Assembly (NCBI GenBank): GCA_947652115.1
Contig: OX393564.1
Span: forward strand, 19,271,679-19,335,678
Direction of reading: 5' to 3'
Source: Blastomussa wellsi
Lineage: Eukaryota > Cnidaria > Anthozoa > Scleractinia > Plerogyridae
DNA length: 64,000 nucleotides
Every line of letters begins with the position of its first letter. The stretch's first letter is position 1. Below the pieces are notes generated by a model. It had not been told where the DNA came from. It did not search any database and saw only the letters and a program-made list of their open reading frames with translations. A program made the translations under genes and the position numbers. Below are positions 46,144 through 57,046 of this stretch, in pieces.

Positions 46144-46422
46144 GAGCTTTTTACTGCGGTAGCAAAGTTTATTAACCTAAGTAAAATTTTCGTGAGTGTA
46201 AACGACAGCTGACACTTTGGTAAATGCCGCCCAAGACAATAGAAAGTTTACCGAGGTAATCGTTTTAATTACCATGTGAAAAGGCATGGTTACGCTCGGT
46301 AACCGAGGTCACGATGACAGATATATCCGCTTGTGGCCGCGTAATATTTCACTTCCCGCGGTGAGCCGATCGTGTGATTGTCACGTCCAGCAACGAAGCG
46401 TTTCACAATACCTGTTACAATC

Positions 46423-47705
46423 ATGGATGAAAGAAGTGGTGGTTCTTACGGCGAACAATCCGTCAGGTAAAAAAAAAGAAGGCTTTATAGTTTTATGCTT
46501 GGTATTATTTTCAACTTTCGCAAGAGAAACTTTGATCCTTCGTTGTGTAATCATTGTCGATGTATTTTCTCACCAGGGAGGATGATGCATATTCAACTTA
46601 TCCACGACGTTTTTATCTACCATATAACCCCTCGTACCATGCCTACCAACCGGCTGAATTTCCTCAGCAGTATTATGGTATGAGGTCCTCGCCCGTACAA
46701 ATGATGGCACCACAATTTGCTCCTGCTCCTCCGCTGCGGTCGGATTCTCCTGCGAGTTCCACTAGTGAAGAGTTATCAAGCACTGCGCCAAAGAAAAAAA
46801 ACAGTCGATGGACTGAAACGGAGGAAAAAATTCTCATCGAGTTGTTCGGTGATAACGAAGAGAAGCTTCGCTATAAAGCATACAATTCGCCAGAATGGGA
46901 ATCTATTGCAACTCAACTACGCGAGAGATGCCGGCGAGAACACGTTTCAAGCGACAAGACGGCGCAACAATGTAAAACTAAAATGAGCAATCTAACAAAA
47001 AAATACAAGACAACCAAAGACAAACTCCGTACCACTGGTTATGGAAAAGGGGGAGATGAGGAGGCTGACAAGGAAGCAGAAGGCGGAGTTGAGCTTGTGT
47101 CTAAGCATTTTCAGGACATGGACGAAATTCTCGGCAAGCGAGAAGCCATCAATCCTCAACACGTGTTGGAGAGTAGTTCCCCCCCGATAAAATCACAGAG
47201 TACCCTAGAAATTGATCAGGACATTCTTGACAAAGAAATTTTCGATGCAGAGATTGCCGCTGCTGCCTCCGCTCAAAATTTAAAGAGGAAAGTCGTCGGA
47301 TCCGATGATCCTGGTGATCTACCAGGCCCATCTGGTGAAGTATACACTTCTGACTCAGAGGAAGACCAGCCACTTGCCTTTGCAAAAGCCTTATTTTTAA
47401 AGAACAAAGGCAAAAAAGGAAAGTGCACAAGTACACCAAAAAGTACTCCAAAGAATGCACCAAGAAATGCACCAAAGAGTCTAAAAGACGGAAAGAAAGC
47501 AGCCAGAAAGAAGGTTAAAGCAGCAGCAGCAGATGAGCCTACAGTGCTGTCATTTCTGGAAAGAGCCCAAGAGAGGGATGGGGCGTTCATGGAGCGAATG
47601 GCAGAAGCCGAGAGGGAAAGCAGAAGAGAACAACAAAAGTTTTCGATGGATGCTTTGAAGATGCTTGGAAACATTTTAAAGGACGTTGCCAATGGGAAAG
47701 ATTAA
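46423..47705 (+). CDS. Harbinger-associated Myb/SANT-like DNA-binding protein (2 exons, 390 aa)
   Basis: Exon 1 (46423-46466) starts MDERSGGSYGEQSV and ends at a GTAAAA donor. Exon 2 (46577-47705) follows TTTCTCACCAG and keeps frame through an Arg codon split by the junction. A Myb/SANT-like domain starts at NSRWTETEEKILIELFGD, with WESIATQLRERC and KTKMSNLTKKYKTTKDK forming the later helices. A Pro/Ser linker and a Lys-rich segment (repeated PKSTPKNAPRNAPKS-type words, likely nuclear localisation) follow, then a coiled C-terminal helix rich in Glu, Arg and Gln. In Harbinger elements this second protein binds DNA and helps bring the transposase to the nucleus and the element ends. The ATG at 46423 is preferred over the in-frame one inside the putative intron (46554) because of the clean splice pair. 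Confidence 0.85.
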
Positions 47706-48231
47706 AGTACTTGTCTTTACTTGTTTTATTAGAACATTTTATTCGTTTCAGTTATGAACTGTGATTTTATATATCATGTCAAAATGTTGGATCAAGACAA
47801 CTATATATGTAGCAGGACAATGATTCCAGACATGATGAATATAAAGAAGGCAAAAATTATTGCAATTGTTTCTGCAATTATTTAAAACTGATTTTGGAAA
47901 TTACAATATCTGTTGATCAATTTTGGGAAATGAAATTATTATACACATTTCAAATTAAACCTCTAGGCATCTTTTAAAATACAAAAGTTATTTGTTTTTG
48001 ACGATCGATTTTTAGCAAAAAAATTATGTAAAAAACTTTAACACCAGAAAGCTTTTGTAACTTTTAAACCCAAGTGAATTATACAATTGTTGTTCAATTA
48101 CACATGTGAAAAATGGAAAGGGACACAATTTCAATCTCAAAACATTGATTTCAGTAAATTTATCACGTGTGTGGTTTCAACTTAACCCGAAAGATTCCAA
48201 TAAAAATAGTAACTTTGGTTTAATGTTTTGA
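47706..48231. other. Spacer between the convergent Harbinger genes
   Basis: AT-rich 3' ends of both genes. AATAAA-type signals can be read in places, but I see nothing else. Confidence 0.5.
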
Positions 48232-49548
48232 CTATGATAAATAGTTCATAATGTCTTCTCTAATGCCCCTTGCGTCAGACTGCTCATCTCCATTCAAAGA
48301 ACTTTGATCCATTTCATCGTCATCCTCAACGGGGTCTATAGCACTCGGATCTCCAACATCTATACAAATATTGTGAAGGACACAACAAGCCATGATAGTG
48401 GTGGGGACTCTGCTTGTTTTTTCCTCCAGTGGTTTATAGAGACACCTCCAACGACCTTTCAAAATTCCGAAAGCTTGTTCTATAACTACTCGGGCTTGGC
48501 TGAGGGCACGATTGAAACGCAATTGGCTCTCAGTTAATGTAGGTGTTTGCTTAAAAGGCTTCATCAGCCAAACAGACAAGGGATACGCCGAGTCCCCTAC
48601 CAGAAGAGGACCAACTTCGGAACTCCCGATTATCTTTGAAGGCCCGTTTAGCCAGGTACCTTGATCAATTTCTCTCTGTAGTTTGCTCAGACGGAGAATA
48701 CGGGCGTCGTGAATGCTACCGGGATAGCCCGTACTTACATCAAGAAATCTAAAAGATGCATCAGCGACACCTTGGATAACAATAGAATAATCTTGCTTTC
48801 GATTAAAGTATTCAATCCGTTCGTTGACAGGCACTGTTTTTAATGCAATATGACTACCGTCAACTGCTCCTACCACATGGGGGAATGGGGACTTATTTGT
48901 GAACAAGCCAATGCTTTGTAGCACCTCTTGCTCAGTCTCTGGAAATTTAATAAATTCTGTAGCCCGTTTGGCAAGTGCTTCACAAAAGTCGTGCGTTATC
49001 AGCATAGCTGTACACCTCCCAATGCCAAATTGCAGCCCAGTCGATCTATACGTGTCTCCAGTAGCTAGGCGCCATAACGCTACTGCCACTCGCTTGTTTA
49101 CAGGGATAGATTGGCGCAATCTCGTGTCTCTCTTCGCCAAATCCGGTCCAACCACTCGTACAATGTACTCAAAAGTACGCCTTGATATCCTGAAATTTTC
49201 TTTCCACCAATCTTCAACGAAATCTCCTTGCAAAAGGCTCTCAAACCAGAACTGATTTCGTGGCCATACCCACGCACGTCTAGCACGTCTTGTATTTTTT
49301 AAAGCAATTTGAAGTAAAACCATTCGTTTTCGCCTCGACCTCTTGAGATGTTGTAACAACCACAGCTTATGAAGTCTTGATGCTTCTGTTTGCCGGTCAA
49401 GAATTAAGAAATAAAAAGCAATGGCCACGAAAGCCATCACTTTACTTCTTGAAGCGAGCATGTTTTTAGAATTTCCCGCCAGTTCGTTTTTTTTATGCTG
49501 CGCTGATAATGCATCGGGCGCGAGTGTTGACAGATCAACTTGAGTCAT
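48232..49548 (-). CDS. PIF/Harbinger transposase (HARBI1-like), 438 aa
   Basis: A single uninterrupted frame encodes a DDE transposase of the Harbinger family. A putative helix-turn-helix lies around residues 150-180 (VNKRVAVALWRLATGDTYRS). The catalytic triad is visible as D230 in VVGAVDGSHIAL, D319 in LLVGDSAYPL, and E357 in ARVVIEQAFGILKGRWR. Accessory signatures are GYPGSIHDARI and the final ACCVLHNICI. The length and all key residues fit active family members (HARBI1 is about 349 aa; transposon versions are longer at the N-terminus). The start ATG at 49548 gives MTQVDLSTLAPDALSA; a start at residue 30 (MLASRSK) is possible. The transposase cuts and pastes the element, usually at a 3-bp TWA target, together with the Myb-like protein. 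Confidence 0.95.
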   Translation of the reverse strand: MTQVDLSTLAPDALSAQHKKNELAGNSKNMLASRSKVMAFVAIAFYFLILDRQTEASRLHKLWLLQHLKRSRRKRMVLLQIALKNTRRARRAWVWPRNQFWFESLLQGDFVEDWWKENFRISRRTFEYIVRVVGPDLAKRDTRLRQSIPVNKRVAVALWRLATGDTYRSTGLQFGIGRCTAMLITHDFCEALAKRATEFIKFPETEQEVLQSIGLFTNKSPFPHVVGAVDGSHIALKTVPVNERIEYFNRKQDYSIVIQGVADASFRFLDVSTGYPGSIHDARILRLSKLQREIDQGTWLNGPSKIIGSSEVGPLLVGDSAYPLSVWLMKPFKQTPTLTESQLRFNRALSQARVVIEQAFGILKGRWRCLYKPLEEKTSRVPTTIMACCVLHNICIDVGDPSAIDPVEDDDEMDQSSLNGDEQSDARGIREDIMNYLS

Positions 49549-49628
49549 TTGAGCCAGTATAAACGCTGGACGAATTAACCAAGGTTAAGTAACTTGACCT
49601 TAGTAAATGTTTACCTTGGTTAAAGCTC

Positions 49629-50846
49629 ATCAATCTACATTGATTGGTAGATATATGAAACCTGATGTTGTCAACTTGACCTACTGGTTTTGTCTGATTA
49701 AGCATAAACAGATCCTCTTATTATTCCACAAATTACGCCATTTTACGGCAACGGAAAGTGCAAAATATGCCACGGTATTACATCATTGAATAGGGCAAAA
49801 ATACTGACGGAAAGCGAAGCAACAAAAATGGCTGCATATAATAGTGGAAATAAATCCCTTATTCGATGGTTCAACATAATATAAGCGGACATTTTGCTAA
49901 TTACTCGTATTATATGTTAAACCATCGAAATAAGGTGTATGTATTTCCTTTACATTTAAAAACCAAAACTATGAGAGGAAAATGTATGTGAAACTAAACA
50001 AAACATAAGTGCCAGTAAATGTTATAGCTATCGCTGGTGCTATGAGTTAACTGAAGTCTTTAAACATCGTCATGCATTAGAGTGTGTATCATAATGTATG
50101 TTTAATAATAGTCTTGGTTCTTGTCTCAAAACGGGGATGGTAGACGTTGATTTGAAAGCTACACGAAACTTTCATTCACACAATACAAACTGAAAGGTTT
50201 TTGGTTAATCAGGACAAATGCTGGTATGTTACTAGCATTTGGAAATAGAAACGTTCCAGAAACACCTTACCGGATAGTTTGTTGAAGTTTTTTGATTAAT
50301 ATCTCCTTCCGTCATCTCGAAGCTTACAGATCTGGTTTAATTTCCAAGAAAATGCACTGTAGGATGACATGATGGCTCGCCTCAAAAATGTAAAGCGAAG
50401 AGAAAAGAGAAAGCAACGGCTTCCGATTTGGAAACGACCTTTGAGATTCAGCAGGATGATTTTTCGGGGAAACCCCCGTTGAAACACGATACGTGGTGAT
50501 TACTCACCATACTGAATTATACAGTGACAAGGAAAGTGAGGCCCGTTCCAAACGCCGCTCCATTCATGTGCCTAACCTAACTGGTGAGTTAGGTACGGCA
50601 AAAGAGCAGCGTTTGAATCAGTTGGGTTCGGCAGTTTTAGTTAGCATTATGCGTCACTGGAGCGGCGGCTGATTCATGCGGCGTTCTTCTCATGTGCCGA
50701 AACTAATGCATGAATTACTGTAATGTATTTTCGACATAACAGCGCTCGTGATTGGCCCAAAGTGGAGTGGCGTGACCAGTCATGAATGAAGCTTGACAAT
50801 TTTAAAACAAGCATGCCATTACTCATTCCTTGGTTTCAGCGCGGCG
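49629..50846. other. Intergenic stretch
   Basis: Apart from the hairpin at 49857-49935 and loosely repeated CCGCTC / AACGCCGC words at 50540-50700, nothing is recognised. Confidence 0.45.
49857..49935. repeat. Small foldback element
   Basis: CCTTATTCGATGGTTCAACA is mirrored by TGTTAAACCATCGAAATAAGG, with ATAATATAA / GTATTATAT completing the inner arms. Confidence 0.85.
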
Positions 50847-50910
50847 ATGAGAAACGAAACAAAACTATTCGAGCGAATTGCTTGGCCCTTACTCATCTTG
50901 GCTTGGCTCG
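50847..50910 (+). CDS. Possible signal-peptide exon (orphan)
   Basis: ATG opens MRNETKLFERIAWPLLILAW followed by a donor-like GTAATT. The hydrophobic run would serve as a signal peptide, and the 64-base length (phase 1) is exon-like. No partner exon is found downstream, where only transposon debris lies, so this may be chance or a broken gene. Confidence 0.2.
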
Positions 50911-51317
50911 GTAATTCATTTATATTTCTGTTTTTATTTAGTGATATTAAATAGCTGACAATTTGCCAGGTTTGATATTTTCAAGCTTGTTTGTCTAAAA
51001 AAAATGCCTTTCAAAATGTCGCTATATATTGCATATAGCTTGCCGAATCTTTGCATTCGTGATGCATATGACGTTTTATTATATATATAGCGACAATTTT
51101 AGGTAATAAAGCTTGCAGATAGAATTCTTTATTATATGGACAGGAGTGTTTTACTGAAAACTAAAACACTCGTAGAATCCATAAACCACTACATCCGGGA
51201 CCCGAGTGACGTATTTTCCGTATGTCACTCTCGCGAGTGACATATCGGCAATGACGTCACAACTCCCGCCTTTTTTGTTGAATGAACTTATATTAGCTTG
51301 CTGTTCAGAATAAAATA

Positions 51318-51931
51318 ATGGCGGCTGCAAGATTTGTTGTGGTAAGCGACGACGATGTAAATGCATTTTCCAAACAACAAGAGAACGAGAATACTAAGAA
51401 GAAAACGCTCTATGATCTAAAGATTTTCAGAGAATTTCTCGAAACTTTCGACGAGAAAAGAGAAATAGAGAATATTACGCCTGTGGAACTACAAGCAATC
51501 ATCAAAAAGTTTGTGCTTGCTGTTCGAAAAAAAAAAACGGCGATGAGTATGAGCCCTCGTCTATCAGAGCTTTTCTGCAAAGTATCGACCGCTATCTTCG
51601 AAAAAATAACTATGGATTCTCAGTTCTTAACGACAAGGAATTCCACGAAGTACAAGATATTTTAAAGAAGAAACAAAAGCAGTTAAAATCTATCGGAAAA
51701 GGAAACCGACCCAATGCAGCGGATCCGCCCTCAGATGAAGATATCGCAACGTTTTACAACTGCGGAGTCGTAGGAATTGACTCTCCTAGAGCTCTGCTTA
51801 ACGCTCTATGGTTGAACAACTGTATTTACTTCGGGATGAGGCCTGGTAAAGAACAGAGAGATCTTTGTTGGGGTGATTTGCAGTTGAAGACTGATTCAGA
51901 GGGAAACCGCGTATGTTTATTGTCCATATAA
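51318..51931 (+). pseudogene. DUF3504 (KIAA1958/Crypton-like) protein, frameshifted and truncated
   Basis: The frame starts MAAARFVVVSDDDVNAFSKQ and continues KKKTLYDLKIFREFL and VELQAIIKKFVLAVRKK. A run of 11 A at 51525-51535 then shifts the frame. In the next frame the same protein continues DEYEPSSIRAFLQSIDRYLR, FSVLNDKEFHEVQDILKKK, DEDIATFYNCGV, ALWLNNCIYFGMRPGKEQRD and LCWGDLQL, and stops at 51929. These are the N-terminal and first DUF3504 segments of KIAA1958-like proteins derived from tyrosine recombinases. One base lost from a 12-A run (or two gained) explains the shift. The C-terminal half is missing and a foldback begins 11 bp later. Same family as 8115-8782 but a different region and copy. 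Confidence 0.82.
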
Positions 51932-51941
51932 TAAAAAGAAA

Positions 51942-52079
51942 ATTACACGGTGGCTTAAAGATATGAATTTTATTTTCTCGTGTTAAAAACAATATTTTAC
52001 TCACTCGCTGCGCTCGTTCGTAAAATATTGTTTTTACCACTCGAAAATAAAATTCATATCTTTGCGCCGCCGTGTAATA
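51942..52079. repeat. Foldback element with about 60-bp arms
   Basis: ATTACACGGTGGCTTAAAGATATGAATTTTATTTTC at the left pairs with GAAAATAAAATTCATATCTTTGCGCCGCCGTGTAAT at the right. The centre is ACTCACTCGCTGCGCTCGTTCG. Confidence 0.9.
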
Positions 52080-52579
52080 TCCTCTATTTATTCCAAGGGG
52101 TTTTGTTTTATTATTTTTCAGTGAGCCTATCCACATAGCCTTTGTCTTTTTGCTGTTGAGCTTTAGACGTGAGATGTCACCAAACCTCCCCAATACCGAA
52201 ATACTTTCACGTAAGGACGTGGTATCTGTACATATTAATGTAGTGTTGTCAGCGAATTGACTTAGTTTAGCTTCACAAGAATAAGGTAGTTTAATACCCG
52301 TTTTTTTGGATTTTGACGTATATTTTGTGCCAGAAGTTTTACGCATAATACGAATAGTAGGGGACTCAGAGGCATCCTTGCCTTACGCCCCTAGACACCC
52401 GAAAGTAACTAGTCATGTGTCCGCCGTTTATAGCCCCACTCTCGATATCATTATATAGTGCTGAGATCCATTTCCGAATATTTGGGCCAAAGTTGAAACA
52501 TTTTAGAGTGCGTTGGATAAAGGGCCATTCCAGCGTATCAAAGGCTTTTACGAAGTCTACAAATAGCAATATTCCAGGG

Positions 52580-52581
<2 letters not shown>

Positions 52582-52614
<33 letters not shown>

Positions 52615-52811
52615 TCCGTGGGAAGTATAACAATATAATTTGGTTTTATCAACTGGGTTGATAATGTCAATTGGCCACCGTAAAGAGATTCAAGAGCTGA
52701 CGTTTCGAGCGTTAGCCCTTCGTCGGAGCGAATCTGTTAGCCCTTCGTCGGAGCGAATCCGAAACGTCAGGTCTTGAATCTCTTTACGGTGGCCAATTGA
52801 CGTTATCAACC
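52582..52811. mobile_element. Penelope-type terminal fragment with hammerhead-like motif, 15-bp target duplication
   Basis: The insert is flanked by two copies of CAATATTCCAGGGAG (52567-52581 and 52812-52826). Removing it restores the LINE frame LPGILLFVDF. The insert starts GGGGTAAGTTTCTAAAGAAA and then folds back: ATTGGCCACCGTAAAGAGAT pairs with the inverse near 52775. On the minus strand 52731-52694 reads CTCCGACGA, GGGC-TAAC-GCTC and GAAACGTC, close to the minimal hammerhead ribozyme of Penelope-like elements (CUGANGA, helix II, GAAAC). The U of CUGANGA is C here, which should impair cleavage. Confidence 0.65.
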
Positions 52812-53708
52812 CAATATTCCAGGGAGTTTATTTAAGTGAGTGAATTGCATTAAGTCAATTAAGAGCCTCACGTTTTTGCCGATATATCGTCCTTTTACGA
52901 ATCCCGTTTGATCTGAATGAATCAATTTTGGCAACTTCGGCTCTATTCTTTTTGCAATGGCTTTAACTAGTATTTTACAGTCAACATTAAGCAGTGTTAT
53001 TGGCTGCCAGTTACTTAAAACCATAAGATTGGTATAAGCGAGATAATTCCTCGCCTCTGAGATATAGATAGCTTGCCTGTTTGAAAGGCTTCATTAAAAG
53101 AGTCAAGGAGATTACTCCATAAAAGTTCGAAGAACGTTTCATAAAATTCGTTTGTGAAACCGTCGTCACCTGGAGTTTTGCCTAATTGGAAGCCTTTCAA
53201 AGCATTTGACAATTCATCTTTTATCAAAACATGTTCCAGTTCACTTACTTCGTCTAACAAAAGTTTTGGATTTTGTGGGTTCGAGGAGAATAAGGCAAAA
53301 TGATTGTCGTAGTCGTTAATTTCTTCTTGTAAGATTCTAGAGGTCAGGAAATCTTTGTAATAATTTTCTATTTCCTTGTTTATTTTTCACATATCGATCA
53401 GAGATAATTTCACCATCTGTTGTCTTAAGCTGGGTTATAATCCTTTTCTCATAATTCCGCTTTTCCAAATTGAAGAAATATTTCGTCGGTTTCTCGCCAT
53501 TTTCGATCCACCTGACTCTTGATCTGAACATGGCCTCTTTTCCCTTTATAAGATAAATTTCAGTTAGTTCTTTTTTAGGGTTTTCGAACCCCATTAAAAT
53601 ATCATCATCTAGATTTTGACTGTTGCAATTTTCAGTATCTAATTCTTCAAATTTGCGTTGAATGACAGTCTCACGATTTCTCAAATTGGACTTTTTCTTT
53701 TTGGAATA

Positions 53709-54016
53709 GGCAATAGTCCATTTTACAGTTCTGTGAAATGTAACCAGGCCTCTGCATGAAAGCGAGGCTCAGGGTGACCTTGTCATGATACAGACCAGGA
53801 ACTATTAAGCATAACAACAAAACGATTTACATATCAAAAGCAAGAGGGTTTGTATCTATGCAAGGTCACCTTCAGCCTCAATTCCTATTTAGCATAACAA
53901 CAAAACGATTTACATATCAAAAGCAAGAGGGTTTGTATCTATGCAAGGTCACCTTCAGCCTCAATTCCATTCAAAGGCTTGGTAACTAAGCACAGAACTG
54001 TTGAATGGCCTATTGT
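53709..54016. mobile_element. Inverted-repeat element (MITE) inside the LINE
   Basis: GGCAATAGTCCATTTTACAG at the left matches the inverse of TTGAATGGCCTATTGTC at the right, with further mirrored words inside (GGCTCAGGGTGACC / GGTCACCTTCAGCC). It includes a two-copy direct repeat of about 80 bp (53808-53888 and 53889-53968, sharing AGCATAACAACAAAACGATT). Confidence 0.82.
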
Positions 54017-54873
54017 CATGCTGCTTATTTCTATTTTCAGTAGTTCCCAGTATAATTGACGATTCTCGACGTTTTGGTATTTTTCTTGAATAGCGGGATA
54101 ATTACTTTTAATTAGGTTAATATACTCATTGTCTTTTAGTAGCGTGTTGTTAAATTTCCAATTACCCGGCCTGCGTTTAAATGCTTGGTCAATCTCAATA
54201 CTAAGAAATACAGATTTATGATCGGGAGCGATTGAAGGTCGTGTTTCTATTTTCTTTACTTGACCAATTAATTGTTTCGAAATTATAAAGTTTCATAGGT
54301 ATATGTTTTGGAGTTTGGGTGAAGTGTTCTGTAAACCTCAGCCAAATTAAGCTCTTTCATCAGACTCAAAAGGCCATTCCCATAAGTTGTCTCTTTCCAT
54401 GGAAGCCCACCTGTCTTATCCAAGTGGCTGAGTGTAGTATTCCAATCGCCTGCCATCACAACCTTTGAAATGCATGTTTTATATACCAGAAGGTGAGTGA
54501 GTTTTTGCAAGAAAGGGATTTTCAATCTGCAGTCAGTCGGTGCATAAATATTTGCTACAAACAAGTCCTCTGTTGTTAACTTTAAATTAGCAAAAATATA
54601 CCGCCCCTCTTCATCACTTTCCATGGTTTCTAAGGGAAACCCGTTTGGCTTTACCAGTATACATACACCTCTGGAGTGCTCTGAGCCGTGAGAGAATATT
54701 ATCTGTCCACCCCATTCAGCACTCCAAATAATTTCATCTTCCTTTTTTAGAAAATGTTTCTTGAAGGCAAAAGATTGATGCTTTTTGTTTCCGTAGGTAA
54801 CAGAAAATTCTTTTCGTTTTTCTGGTTTACGAAGGCCACGAACGTTCAGTGACAAAATCGTCAGTTGCGACAT

Positions 54874-55534
54874 GAATTTACATACAGCATTAAAGCATAA
54901 ATTATTCTGAAGACAAAAGAAAGGAAAGAAAGGTAGCACGGACTACAAATCAACACTATACCAAGACAAAAAAGGTCATTTAATATTGACCATTGGTTCA
55001 CATGCAACAAGCCAACAAGACATACGTAAAGTTCCAAAAAATAATAAACACCTAACTTCCCCACCCACCTAAAATCACCTTCCTAATCCCCACCCCTCCC
55101 CCGATAAAAAAACATTCAAATTTTTAGGCTTAAACATCCTTAGATAATAAAACAATTAGTTTATGAGCCCGAGATTTCTATAGAAATCTTGAGCTCATAT
55201 ATAATCTAATTCTTAAATAGTAGTAGTAGTAGTAGGCATCGTGTGGACTAAGGTCCATGGATGAGAGCACTGTTGGCTGGGTGCAGCGTTTGATGTGACT
55301 AAACAGTCCAATACATGATTTACAGATACGACTAAAATTCGTCACAACTGGCCTTCCTTGTTAAATAGCACTTAAAGAAAGATATGACTTTTCTGGTTAT
55401 AAGTTCGTACTGTGGAGATTGTTTTGTATTTTCGTTTTCAGAGAGGAACTCCAACCCCCCTCCCCCCTATTCCACGGCTTTCTGACTTATTTTGGGTTCG
55501 TCTGGATCCCTTTCATAGAGATGCTCATACCAGA
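54874..55534. other. LINE 5' region and intergenic sequence
   Basis: Probably the 5' UTR or ORF1-ORF2 spacer of the LINE to about 55100. A hairpin at about 55164-55200 (ATGAGCCCGAGATTTCTATA / inverse) and a short GTA run at 55219-55234 follow. Confidence 0.45.
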
Positions 55535-56121
55535 AGGTCTCAATGAGGTTAACCGTTAGCCGTAAAATGGCCCAAAATTAAGCCGTTAGGCGTAAAAATG
55601 AAAGAATTTTAACCGTTAGCCGTAAAAAATGTTAACCGTAAAAACCGTAAAAAACCGTAAAAACTCTAAATGCAAAAGTAAAGGCCTCGAGAACTTTTTT
55701 TGAGTCTGATGTGTTGTGCGTTTATGTGTTCTGGTAGCGAGAAAAGCCGATCGAAACCGGAAGTGTCGTAAGTGTCTGCATAATTTCCTTGTTTATTTTC
55801 CTTTAAGAAATTTAAACTCTATCTTATTTTGGTATTCTTAATATTTTCCGCCTCAGTAAAATAATAAGAGTTATATAGTTCATTGGGAGTGTACACACAC
55901 ATACAAAAAAAATACTTTTTTTTATCTCAAAATGATCCAAAGACTTTCAGTACGTTTTACAACAATGGAAATTAATATTTAACTTCTTAAAACAATAGAA
56001 ATTATTTTTTAACTCCTCCTGTTGATGGAAAAAAATAGGTAATGGAACAAAATTAACCGTTAGCCGTAAAAAAGCCAAAAAGTTAACCGTTAACCGTAAA
56101 AGCCACTACCCCATTGAGACC
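55535..56121. mobile_element. Inverted-repeat element with perfect 11-bp target duplication (Mutator-like)
   Basis: The direct repeat CTCATACCAGA lies at 55524-55534 and 56122-56132. Inside, the ends are (A)GGTCTCAATGAGG and the inverse of CCCCATTGAGACC. Words GTTAACCGTTAGCCGTAAAA are iterated near both ends. An 11-bp duplication points to the Mutator-like (MULE) group. There is no coding frame. Confidence 0.82.
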
Positions 56122-56132
56122 CTCATACCAGA

Positions 56133-57046
56133 CGTTAGACAACTGATCGAAACTGAATTACTAGTGCTGTCATTGACAACAGAACCGGCTCTGAAGCAAA
56201 ATGCTTGCACTAGCCGTACGGCAAAGAGTGTCCATACGTCTAGAGCTATACTCACTAATCGTGCTCGTAGTCTAATTGTATGTCCACTTATATTTATTGA
56301 AACCTTATTTATTGCTACAAAAACAATCTAGATAAAAAAAATGATTAAATTGTAAACTGTAGTTGCTCTCGGCTATCGTCTTGAGCAACTCGCACGCCTC
56401 TTTCCTGCTCTACAGATTTCCCGCGTTTGAAGGGTGTAGCTGGGGGGTGGGTCCTGGGATGCCCGTGACCCCCCCTCCCCCCACGTTTGCGAGACTAGCG
56501 AATCCAAAGATTCAACATAGTGGCATACAGTGTGAGGATAAACCAGTTGATAAGCGTATGCTACTTTCCTGCTTCTTCGTAATAAAGATAAAGAGAAAGT
56601 TGTTGACATATATATTTTAACGCTACTGTATATGCACTCAGGGACTGCCTTTTTCCCCTGGACGTTCGAATCCTGTATTTAGTGACCGGTAGAGAGCTAT
56701 GCAAGGCATACGGGATTTCACTCTCCGTGAAAGTTCTGGAAACACCAAGGGTTTTACTGTAGCTATAACTATAACTATAGCTGAAATCGGTTTTCTAGCA
56801 AGAAATATAACATAATTGTAGTCTTTCAATTGTAACCATCTTCTTCCTGGTTGACCCCAGGATATTCCACCATTGGACCAGGGCAGGACAATGTCCTGGC
56901 CTATTCTCAAACATGTGTCCCTCAAGTAACACAAAAATAAATGTTAATCGTACAAACCGATGTACTCCTATTCAAAGTCAATTTGAATTGGTAATAAATG
57001 CCCTGGGGATGAATTAATGATATGCAAATATTCAAATAAAAGGCAA
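56133..57046. other. Unannotated intergenic stretch
   Basis: Contains GCTATAACTATAACTATAGC at about 56760 and C-rich runs at about 56470. No exon recognised. Confidence 0.45.

Larger units (their letters stand above)
46144..49628. mobile_element. PIF/Harbinger DNA transposon with both genes
   Basis: Two convergent genes, a Myb/SANT-like protein and a DDE transposase, lie between weakly matching inverted ends (GAGCTTTTTACTGCGGTAGC at left; inverse right end GAGCTTTAACCAAGGTAAAC). This is the standard arrangement of animal Harbinger elements. The exact ends and the 3-bp target duplication could not be fixed by eye. Both reading frames are intact. Confidence 0.8.
52087..54873 (-). pseudogene. 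L1/Tx1-like LINE ORF2 remnant (endonuclease and reverse transcriptase)
   Basis: Read on the minus strand, the order is that of LINE ORF2. An APE-type endonuclease starts MSQLTILSLNVRGLRKPEKR, with SRGVCILVKPNGFP and VMAGDWNTTL. Then come RSRVRWIENGEKPTKYFFNL and EKRNYEK, a hallmark of Tx1/L1-like elements, and the reverse transcriptase: LGKTPGDDGFTNEFYE, NWQPITLLNVDCKILVKAIA, DQTGFVKGRYI, FVDFVKAFDTLEW, VRQGCL and QFADNTTLI. The catalytic FADD is FADN, there are frameshifts and stops, and two insertions interrupt it (53709-54016 and 52582-52811). The 3' end is missing; a foldback lies immediately beyond. This is an inactive copy. Confidence 0.88.

Noticed and set aside
56638..56934. 98-codon minus-strand frame
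   Set aside because: No recognisable domain, splice context or codon evidence.
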